From Chloroflexota bacterium (GTDB taxonomy: Bacteria; Chloroflexota; UBA11872; VXNJ01): a stretch of 7,304 nucleotides of DNA. The stretch covers positions 1-7,304 of the forward strand of contig JAPOVO010000414.1 of assembly GCA_026708165.1 (NCBI GenBank), given 5' to 3'. The notes beneath the pieces are model-generated. The model did no database searches and was not told the origin of the DNA. It worked only from the letters and a program-made list of their open reading frames with translations. How positions within the stretch are numbered: the stretch's first letter is position 1; each line of letters starts with the position of its first letter. Of this stretch, positions 1 through 5,333 are shown piece by piece. A program made the translations under genes and the position numbers.

Positions 1-1130
1 ACGGGCCGACAGACAGCGCCCGATTCTGGATAGGTGAATTCCACATTGCTGACTTCGATGCCGGCGCCGTCGAGCCGGGACGCCTGGGTGGTTTCGGGCA
101 GTACCTCCGCCTCGTCGAGTTCGCGCACCAGCCGCGCGCCCAACCCAAGATGCGCAAACGTAGCCATCAGGTTGAGCATGCGTACCAAGGGCAGCGTGAA
201 TCCAAGCCCAACGATGAAGAAGAACAGCAGCGTCGACGTGTCGACGTGTCCGAAGTGCCAGAGCAGCAATCCGATCGGCACGATGGTCACCACCGGCGAC
301 GTCACCAGAACGTAGAACGCCGTGAACATCGGAAGCAACTCCCGCCCCCACTCAGCTTCGTAATGCGCGGCTCCGTCGATCGCGGCCTTCGTCTCTCCGA
401 AGACGCGGCGAGTGCCGTTGAACGTACGCACAACCGGCATCGCGCGTACCAGCTCGACGATGGAGGCGTTCATGCGCGCCATGCTGCGCGTGTACTCGCC
501 TAGCTTGCCGCTGCCGTGCTTCATGCCCATCGCCATGAGCGGCAATCCGACCGCCACAACCGCCAGGCTCGCCAGAGCCATCCGCCAGTCCACAATCACA
601 AGCCATGCGATCATGAAGATCATTGCCGTAAACGCCGAAACGCTGTCCGGAACGGCATGTGCCAAGAACAGCTCCAGCCGCTCGATGTCGTCGCTAAGCG
701 TTCGTTGGATTTCTCCGGAGCGCCGGTTAGAAAGGAACCCCAGCGGCACGCGGCCGAGGCGCTGGCCGATTCGAAGGCGCAGGCGCTCTAGCGTCGCGTA
801 GGCGGCCCGATGCGAAGTCCAGTCCGCGGCAGCCGCCAATGCGTACTGGAGCACCACGGAGCCTGCCGCCAGGGCGGCGTAGCTGTACATCGCATCGGGG
901 TTGGCGACGCCCGCCACCACGTCGTCAACGGCGCGGTAGACCGCCCAGAACGGCCCGAGCAGCGCCAGCGACCCCGCCGAGGCCAGCATGGCCGCCGCTG
1001 CGAAACTGACCCGGCCGTGTCTTGCGAACGGCAGCAGGATGCGAAACCCGGTGGACAGATTGATGTCTTCCGAAGCACCGGCGTCCGCCCCGTCCTGGGA
1101 GGCGAACGATTGCTTGTCGGAATCAGTCAA
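1..1130 (-). CDS. ABC transporter, fused permease/ATP-binding protein, YbtP/IrtA-like (partial, C-terminus beyond window)
   Basis: About 376 residues are visible and the frame stays open to the window edge. The visible part is a type IV (exporter-fold) ABC transmembrane domain with about six hydrophobic segments (roughly residues 41-62, 82-102, 158-180, 185-203, 268-290, 300-320). The first strand of the nucleotide-binding domain begins near residue 356 (IEVSNVEFTYPESG). Walker A and later motifs lie outside. Stretches such as LRLRIGQRLGRVPLGFL, SGEIQRTLSDDIERLELFLAH and VELVRAMPVVRTFN recall the YbtP/YbtQ/IrtA/IrtB group, exporter-fold proteins that often handle siderophores. That subfamily call is from memory of the motifs. 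The TTG start at 1130 is chosen because GAGG lies 6 nt upstream and an in-frame TGA (1136-1134) excludes anything longer. The first ATG is inside the first membrane segment. Iron-box-like sites sit just upstream, which supports an iron-related role, but multidrug or lipid export cannot be excluded. Confidence 0.88.
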   Translation of the reverse strand, partial: MTDSDKQSFASQDGADAGASEDINLSTGFRILLPFARHGRVSFAAAAMLASAGSLALLGPFWAVYRAVDDVVAGVANPDAMYSYAALAAGSVVLQYALAAAADWTSHRAAYATLERLRLRIGQRLGRVPLGFLSNRRSGEIQRTLSDDIERLELFLAHAVPDSVSAFTAMIFMIAWLVIVDWRMALASLAVVAVGLPLMAMGMKHGSGKLGEYTRSMARMNASIVELVRAMPVVRTFNGTRRVFGETKAAIDGAAHYEAEWGRELLPMFTAFYVLVTSPVVTIVPIGLLLWHFGHVDTSTLLFFFIVGLGFTLPLVRMLNLMATFAHLGLGARLVRELDEAEVLPETTQASRLDGAGIEVSNVEFTYPESGAVCRP

Positions 1131-1198
1131 GTCTCACCTCGTCGTGAGTCGAACACGATCAGCCTCAAGCCGCGTCGTCTTGTCAATACAACGGTCAG

Positions 1199-1246
1199 TT
1201 AGTAGTGGCTAACAATCTGACTTAGCTAAGTCTAAGAGTTGCCTAA
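1199..1246 (-). promoter_or_regulatory. Cluster of DtxR/IdeR-like iron boxes upstream of the ABC exporter
   Basis: Two exact TTAG-N6-CTAA sites lie at 1199-1212 and 1222-1235, starting 23 bp apart. A third, imperfect copy (TAAG-N6-CTAA) is at 1233-1246. The first lies within GTTAG-N6-CTAAC (1198-1213). The second overlaps a perfect 14-bp palindrome, GACTTAGCTAAGTC (1219-1232). TTAG-N6-CTAA is contained in the known DtxR/IdeR consensus TTAGGTTAGSCTAACCTAA. A weak minus-strand promoter can be drawn as TTGGAG (1257-1252), 17 nt, TAGACT (1234-1229), which would place the sites over the -10 and start point, as expected for a repressor. The regulator itself is not in the window. Metal specificity (iron or manganese) is inferred from the neighbouring genes. 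Confidence 0.6.
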
Positions 1247-1400
1247 AGTAGCTCCAAAACACCACCGTAGACTCGGCGATCTGGTCGGAAACGGGAACTC
1301 GGTAGAGCCGCTCAGTCTTCGCTCTCGTCCTCCGCAGGCGGCCTGGGCGCAACTCCAGATCGGCACGATGGGCGCCACTCCCATACGCCAGGATTCTGAA

Positions 1401-1428
1401 TCAGACCTTAGCTATGGTCTAAGCCTGA
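1401..1428 (-). repeat. Imperfect inverted repeat over the stop codon of the DUF4389 gene
   Basis: On the plus strand TCAGACCTTAG (1401-1411) faces CTAAGCCTGA (1419-1428), giving arms of about 10 bp with one extra base and a 7-nt loop. The TAG stop of the upstream gene (1414-1412) lies in the loop. It could be a transcript-end hairpin, but no run of U follows on the minus strand, so it is not a standard intrinsic terminator. It also carries TTAG-N7-CTAA, one base longer than the iron boxes. Confidence 0.35.
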
Positions 1429-2155
1429 AGGATGGGTACCTGTCGGTCGTAAGAAAGAACGCATATGCAAAGACTCTGAGCAAATAGCGAAAGTAGCCTT
1501 CGGAGAATGCGAACAGCGCCTTGGGGTGCCTGCCCGTTGCCAACACTGCGATCCAGACGACGGGGGTGATTGCAAGCCATACGATTGAGAGGACAGTCAC
1601 CCAGATGTAATGCGGAGCCGCCAGCAACCACTTTACAAGTGGCAAGTAACGGTTCAGACGTCGGCTGTCCGGGAATGGGACGTCGAGTCTGAAGTGCTGG
1701 TTTGCGTCGGAAGAGGGATATCTGTCCATCATCAGCAGCAGATACAGTCCCACTCTGGCCGAATAGACAAGGGCCTTAAAGACCAGGTTGTACCACCATC
1801 GCGGATATCGCTTGCGAAAGAGCAACATCAACAGAGGTGGCAGCGGCAGGAAATAGGGCAAAACCTGAGTCACGAAATATAAGACCGTCAGAAGGATGAC
1901 GATCAATTTCAGGTTCTCGCCCAGACGTATCAGGTCGGTCGGTACCGCAATCATCAGCGTGGTGCCTACTATGATCGCGGCGACCGACACGCTGCGCCAG
2001 AGCGCTGATAGTCTGCCGATCTCCCCCTCGGGATAGTCGACATTGAACTCCGCCGGATAAGCCCCCACTTGGCGTGGACTCGTGCTATGTCCACCTTCCC
2101 GAGAGGCCTCCAACAAACTATCGACCCCAGGAGTGCCGCCCATCCAGACACTCAC
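1412..2155 (-). CDS. DUF4389 family membrane protein, tandem duplicated
   Basis: 247 residues. The family is recognised from the paired DRYPSF-type motifs: RYPRWW at 116-121, DRYPS at 144-148, and DRYPSF at 238-243 near the end. Hydrophobic segments lie at about 53-72, 82-112, 121-142, 172-207 and 220-235, so the protein is integral to the membrane. The chain reads as two copies of one module: F-x-V-D-Y-P, an R-L/N-R-Y helix, a membrane pair, then R-x-P...DRYPS (about 37-148 and 156-243). No catalytic motif is visible and the function of the family is unknown to me. The GTG start at 2155 has GGGAGG about 10 nt upstream. The next in-frame ATG is four codons in and too far from it. It begins 23 bp after the stop of the iron-binding lipoprotein gene, so the two are probably co-transcribed, which would make this gene metal-regulated too. 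Confidence 0.85.
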   Translation of the reverse strand: MSVWMGGTPGVDSLLEASREGGHSTSPRQVGAYPAEFNVDYPEGEIGRLSALWRSVSVAAIIVGTTLMIAVPTDLIRLGENLKLIVILLTVLYFVTQVLPYFLPLPPLLMLLFRKRYPRWWYNLVFKALVYSARVGLYLLLMMDRYPSSDANQHFRLDVPFPDSRRLNRYLPLVKWLLAAPHYIWVTVLSIVWLAITPVVWIAVLATGRHPKALFAFSEGYFRYLLRVFAYAFFLTTDRYPSFRLRP

Positions 2156-2178
2156 CGCGTCAGAGCCTCCCTACCTTG

Positions 2179-3411
2179 CTACGCCAATGCGCCGGCTTCT
2201 CGTAGAAGCGCCTGGGTGCCCTTGAGGTCCGAAAGCTGGTCGAGCGGGATGCTCGGCTTGTCTATGTCGGCGAGCGGCGTCAGCAGGCGCTGAATTTTCA
2301 CGCCTTCGACTAGCGGGTACTCAAACGTCTGCCCGGCAAAGTACTGCTGCCCGACCGTCGACAGCGCGAAGTCGAGGAACTTCGTCGCCTGCTCCTTGTT
2401 CTCCGAGGACTTCAGAATGCCCGCGCCCGCCACCATCACCAGCGAACCGGGGCCTCCCGCCGGTAAGTGGTAGTTCCTCGCCGCAAACGCGTCGCCCTCC
2501 TCGGCCAGGAACCGGTACAGGTAATAGTGGTTCACCAGCCCGACGTCGACCTCCCCCGCTCCCGCCGCCGCGACGATCGGCGTGTTCTTCGGGTAGATGC
2601 CCGGCTCGTTGGCCATCAGGCCGCTGAGCCATTCCTTGGTCTTATCTTCGCCCCATACCGAGCGCATACCCGTCACCATCGTTTGGAACGACGAATTGGT
2701 CGGCGGAATTCCGATCCGCCCCTTCCACGCCGGGTCCACGAATCCCCACAAGTCGTCGGGCAGGTCGGCTTCCGTAAGTCTGTCGGTGTTGTAGACCACC
2801 ACGCGGGCGCGGCCGGATATGCCCGTCCACAGCCCCTTGCCCGAGCGTGCCCATGCCGGCACCCCTCCGATAACTTCGTCCGGCAGCGGCGACAGCAATG
2901 ACTCCACCGAGCCCAGACCGCCCGGGTCCTGCGCAAAGAAGACATCCGCGGGACTCGCGTCGCCCTCTTCCAGAAGCGTTGCCGCAAGCTCGCCGGTCTT
3001 TGCGTACTTGACCCCGACGTTTATGCCGGTGGCGTCCGCGAACTGCCTGATTATCGGATCGACCAGGCTCTCGCTCCGTCCCGAATAGATTGTCAGTGAG
3101 CCGGGGTCCATGGGCGCCGCCGTCACTACCTTCTCGACGATCGTCTCTTTCTCGACGATCTGCGTGACGACCTTTTCCTGGACGACCGGCACTTCTTTGA
3201 CAACCTCGACTTCGACCGGCTTTTCGACTTCTACGACTCTCTCTTTTTCAACAATCTGAGTGACGACTCTCTCAACCGGCACTTCCTGGGTTACAACCTT
3301 GACCACTTCTTGAGTGACGATCTGAGTCTCGCCGCACGCAGCCAAGATCGGCGCCGCCCCCGCACCCACGGCCAGCGCTCCGAGTATCCGTCGCCGGGAC
3401 ATACGATTCAT
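2179..3411 (-). CDS. Fe(III) ABC transporter substrate-binding lipoprotein, FbpA/FutA family
   Basis: 410 residues. The N-terminus has a twin-arginine-like SRRRIL (5-10), a hydrophobic stretch and the lipobox LAAC with Cys26, so it is probably a lipid-anchored extracytoplasmic protein, possibly exported by Tat. Residues 31-97 form a Val/Glu/Lys/Thr/Gln-rich tether with repeated VVTQIVEKE (49-57 and 81-89). The binding domain starts at LTIYSGRSE (106-114), and the adjacent tyrosines of NHYYLYR (294-300, Tyr296-Tyr297) match the iron-binding tyrosine pair of FbpA/FutA. Tyr207 and Tyr109 are further candidate ligands. The ATG at 3411 has AGAAGGAGAG 6 nt upstream. The role would be capture of ferric iron and delivery to an FbpB/FbpC-type permease, but no such genes follow. 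A DUF4389 gene comes next instead. Three iron-box-like sites and a good promoter lie upstream. Another metal or an iron-chelate ligand is possible. Confidence 0.9.
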   Translation of the reverse strand: MNRMSRRRILGALAVGAGAAPILAACGETQIVTQEVVKVVTQEVPVERVVTQIVEKERVVEVEKPVEVEVVKEVPVVQEKVVTQIVEKETIVEKVVTAAPMDPGSLTIYSGRSESLVDPIIRQFADATGINVGVKYAKTGELAATLLEEGDASPADVFFAQDPGGLGSVESLLSPLPDEVIGGVPAWARSGKGLWTGISGRARVVVYNTDRLTEADLPDDLWGFVDPAWKGRIGIPPTNSSFQTMVTGMRSVWGEDKTKEWLSGLMANEPGIYPKNTPIVAAAGAGEVDVGLVNHYYLYRFLAEEGDAFAARNYHLPAGGPGSLVMVAGAGILKSSENKEQATKFLDFALSTVGQQYFAGQTFEYPLVEGVKIQRLLTPLADIDKPSIPLDQLSDLKGTQALLREAGALA

Positions 3412-3426
3412 GTGAGGCTCTCCTTC

Positions 3427-3445
3427 TATCTACCCACCGTAGATA
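3427..3445 (-). repeat. Short inverted repeat in the leader of the iron-binding lipoprotein gene
   Basis: TATCTA (3427-3432) and TAGATA (3440-3445) are exact inverted copies around 7 nt. They lie in the 5' leader just before the ribosome binding site, between it and the iron boxes. A 6-bp A/T-rich hairpin is weak, so this may be chance or a minor operator. Confidence 0.25.
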
Positions 3446-3459
3446 ACTGCCAAGTGAAT

Positions 3460-3519
3460 TTAGCTGATTCTAACGGTCGATGTTAGTTACCACTAACATC
3501 TTCAATTAGCGTCACCTAA
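3460..3519 (-). promoter_or_regulatory. Three DtxR/IdeR-like iron boxes at exact 23-bp intervals
   Basis: Exact TTAG-N6-CTAA sites occur at 3460-3473, 3483-3496 and 3506-3519. Their starts are 23 bp apart both times. The middle one is the core of a longer inverted repeat with 9-bp arms, GATGTTAGT (3479-3487) and ACTAACATC (3492-3500), around 4 nt. Read on the minus strand, the 3519 site (TTAGGTGACGCTAATTGAA) agrees at 14 of 19 positions with the DtxR/IdeR consensus TTAGGTTAGSCTAACCTAA. The site nearest the promoter covers the predicted transcription start and the other two lie in the leader, a layout that fits repression by a metal-bound regulator. The family of the regulator is inferred from the box. 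Confidence 0.68.
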
Positions 3520-3521
3520 AG

Positions 3522-3550
3522 TTGATATCACATTCCGCGCCCGCTGCCAA
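3522..3550 (-). promoter_or_regulatory. Predicted sigma70-type promoter of the iron-binding lipoprotein gene
   Basis: The minus strand reads TTGGCA (3550-3545, 5 of 6 to TTGACA), exactly 17 nt, then TATCAA (3527-3522, 4 of 6 to TATAAT). An A/T-rich tract (3549-3560) overlaps the start of the -35 and extends upstream of it. The start point would fall near 3515, inside the first iron box, leaving a leader of about 104 nt before the ATG at 3411. Confidence 0.5.
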
Positions 3551-3725
3551 AAAGTTTTTTGGTACGGTCCGATCAGGAAGTCTGGCGGCGAAACAGCGGT
3601 AGTTTTAGGGAGTCGCGACCGGCCGGAGCTTGCTGATCACCGGCTTCGGCGCTGAAACCTGCGAGTTCTCACGAGGCTCGATCGCCAATCCCGATTCTGA
3701 ATGGCGGCCCGCAACGAGCCGGACG
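3551..3725. other. Intergenic stretch without a recognised gene
   Basis: This is the remainder of the 314-bp gap between the HAD hydrolase and the iron-binding lipoprotein genes. I see no start-plus-RBS, RNA gene or long repeat. The only local structure is a near-palindrome, CCAAAAA (3547-3553) and TTTTTGG (3556-3562), with a loop too short for a good hairpin. No clear terminator for the HAD gene is visible. Confidence 0.5.
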
Positions 3726-4421
3726 TCACGCCGGGCGGCACATCATCCGCGCCAGGGCGGCCAGATCGGAGACGACTAGGTCGGGCAACGCGTCCGCGCC
3801 GCGCGTTCCGCCTCCCCGGTTCGCGCGGTTGACCCACACGCACGCGACGCCAAGCTGGTTGGCCGGAGCGATGTCATGGTAGAGGCTCTCTGCGACGTGC
3901 AGCCATCGCTGCTTTTCGACCGCCATTCGCCGGGCGGCGGCGTCGAAGTTGCGCAGGCTGGGCTTGTAGCTTCGGACCTGCTCCGCGGTGACCACGGCGT
4001 CGAAGTCGACACCCAGCGCCTCGGCCGTTCCGGCGAACAAGCCGTCGTCCACGTTCGAGATCACGGCGAGCTTGTAGCGGGTTTTCAGCGCGGTCAGCGC
4101 GCCCTTGACGTCCGGGAACACCGGCCAGCCGGGCAACGAGTCAGCCAGGCACTCCAGCTCCGACTCGGTGCATTGGAAGCCAAGTCGAGTCCCGATCATC
4201 GCCATTACCTCGTGCAAGACGCGCCGGTATTCCATGTAATCTTGCGACCGCTGCACCCTCGGCTCCGCCTCCGCGAAGAGCGCGAGAATCTCAGCCCTGG
4301 ACTTGCTCATTCCACGAGACTCCAGCACCCCTGCGACCGCCATCGAAATGCCCGTCTCCCAATCGACCAGGGTCCCGTAGCAGTCGAAGCTCAGCCATTC
4401 GAAGCGGTCGAAATCAAGCAT
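3726..4421 (-). CDS. HAD-superfamily hydrolase, haloacid dehalogenase type II-like
   Basis: 231 residues, the usual size for the group. The HAD motifs are in order: FDCYGTLVDW at 12-21 with nucleophile Asp13 and Thr17, VISN at 120-123 with Ser122 (motif II), SYKPS at 151-155 with Lys153 (motif III), and HVAESLYHDIAPA at 175-187 with Asp183 (motif IV). A helical cap lies between motifs I and II (about 25-100). It should be a cytosolic hydrolase using an aspartyl enzyme intermediate. The name 'L-2-haloacid dehalogenase' is uncertain: at motif IV, where characterised dehalogenases read S-x-N-x-x-D, this protein reads E-S-L-Y-H-D, so phosphatase or another activity is possible. The frame is open much further upstream, but the ATG at 4421 is chosen because GGGGAGGG lies directly before it and family similarity begins there. 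It appears to be transcribed alone. Confidence 0.87.
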   Translation of the reverse strand: MLDFDRFEWLSFDCYGTLVDWETGISMAVAGVLESRGMSKSRAEILALFAEAEPRVQRSQDYMEYRRVLHEVMAMIGTRLGFQCTESELECLADSLPGWPVFPDVKGALTALKTRYKLAVISNVDDGLFAGTAEALGVDFDAVVTAEQVRSYKPSLRNFDAAARRMAVEKQRWLHVAESLYHDIAPANQLGVACVWVNRANRGGGTRGADALPDLVVSDLAALARMMCRPA

Positions 4422-4588
4422 GTCCCTCCCCTGCTCAAAAAGACTGGACGATTCTTCGTATCGGCTGACTAGTCGGATAACCCCAGGACGGTAACACTTC
4501 CGCTGCACATATCCATCATGGCCGCCACCGCTGTTCTGCATCGACGAACGCCCCATGTCGGAAAAGAGGTGGCGGGATGAGACACGCT

Positions 4589-5131
4589 TCAGGAAGATGA
4601 TGGATGTGACGTGGTTCCCGTAGCAGGCGGCGGCGTGTCCGCGCCCTCCGCAAGCTGTCGCAGGGCATCGCCCTGGACGCGGAAGAGGCGCCATTCGGAT
4701 AGCATCTCGGCCCCCAAGTCTTCGTAGAAGCGGTGGGCGTCGGTGTTCCAGTCCAGCGCCATCCATTCGAAACGACCACATGCGCGCTCCACCGCGATGG
4801 CTGCCACCCGCCGCAGTAGCAGCGTGCCCAGACCACGGCGTCGGTATTCAGGAGTCACGTAGAGGTCCTCCAGGTACATGCCCCGCCGGGCCAGGAACGT
4901 GGAGTAGGTGTGGAAGTAGACGGCGAATCCCGCGGGCTCGTCACCCGCGAACGCCAGCAGCGCCTCGGCCGCCGGCTGGTCGCCAAACAGCGACGCCAGC
5001 AAGTCCTCCTCCGTCGCCGTCACCTGGTGTGTCAGATGCTCGTACTCCGCTATGCCGTGGATAAAAGCCAGAAGCCGGGGTACGTCGGCCGCCGTGGCGG
5101 GGCGTATGGTGAATCGGGGTTGTTGAGTCAA
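4589..5131 (-). CDS. GNAT family N-acetyltransferase, SSAT (spermidine/spermine acetyltransferase)-like
   Basis: 180 residues from a TTG start. The GNAT fold is clear: FTIRPATAADVPRLL at the start, the beta4 strand MYLEDLYVTPEYR (85-97), the acetyl-CoA pyrophosphate loop RRRGLG (97-102), and the C-terminal WNTDAHRFYEDLGAE (128-142). The stretches YLEDLYV, WNTDAHRFY and WRLFRV (147-152) resemble eukaryotic and bacterial SSAT-like enzymes, so a polyamine, thialysine or other small amine is the likely acceptor. This is inferred from similarity, and substrate is often mispredicted in this group. The last 18 residues are Pro/Thr/Ser-rich and look unstructured. TTG at 5131 is preferred over the longer in-frame ATG at 5182 because GGAGA ends 5 nt before it and homology starts within a few residues. 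No clear promoter or operon partner is visible. Confidence 0.87.
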   Translation of the reverse strand: MTQQPRFTIRPATAADVPRLLAFIHGIAEYEHLTHQVTATEEDLLASLFGDQPAAEALLAFAGDEPAGFAVYFHTYSTFLARRGMYLEDLYVTPEYRRRGLGTLLLRRVAAIAVERACGRFEWMALDWNTDAHRFYEDLGAEMLSEWRLFRVQGDALRQLAEGADTPPPATGTTSHPSSS

Positions 5132-5287
5132 TGCCGTCTCCGTTCTTTTGGGTCTTGGGGATCCGCCATGTCGCGGCCCCATCTTCGCCGGGACGTCTGC
5201 CGGCTTTCGGCTCGGAGGTCAAGACCCGTTCGACGCCGTTGATGCCTGCGGCCCGAGCCCGCAAGTCCTACGCCCCTGAGAAGAGAA

Positions 5288-5333
5288 CGCGGGTCCCAGG
5301 CTCGATCCCCGAATATGGTTGTCAGAACCCGCG
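5288..5333. repeat. Inverted repeat spanning the 3' end of the two-domain DUF1801 gene
   Basis: CGCGGGT (5288-5294) and ACCCGCG (5327-5333) are exact inverted copies separated by 32 nt. The stop codon of the DUF1801 gene lies at 5322-5324. The loop is long and no U-run follows, so it is only a weak candidate for a transcript-end structure and may be chance in GC-rich DNA. Confidence 0.25.

Noticed and set aside
1239..1487. Plus-strand open frame of 82 codons between the exporter and the DUF4389 gene
   Set aside because: It overlaps the operator cluster and the end of the DUF4389 gene, and has no RBS or recognisable domain.
3547..3562. CCAAAAA/TTTTTGG as an intrinsic terminator of the HAD gene
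   Set aside because: The stem is A/T-rich with a loop of about 2 nt, and it overlaps the predicted -35 region of the next gene.
3876..4472. Plus-strand open frame of 198 codons
   Set aside because: It is the antisense shadow of the HAD hydrolase gene, whose motifs are intact on the other strand.
4467..4474. GACTAGTC palindrome upstream of the HAD gene
   Set aside because: Only 8 bp, a length expected by chance, and flanking TATC/GATA does not share its centre.
4511..4606. ATCCATCAT and ATGATGGAT inverted copies between the HAD and GNAT genes
   Set aside because: Nine-bp arms about 80 nt apart, one copy overlapping the GNAT coding end. No mobile element or hairpin role is supported.
5284..5312. 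Stretch resembling the T-arm of a tRNA (GGGTCCCAGGCTCGATCCCC)
   Set aside because: The arms do not pair around a 7-nt loop and no acceptor or anticodon stem can be drawn.
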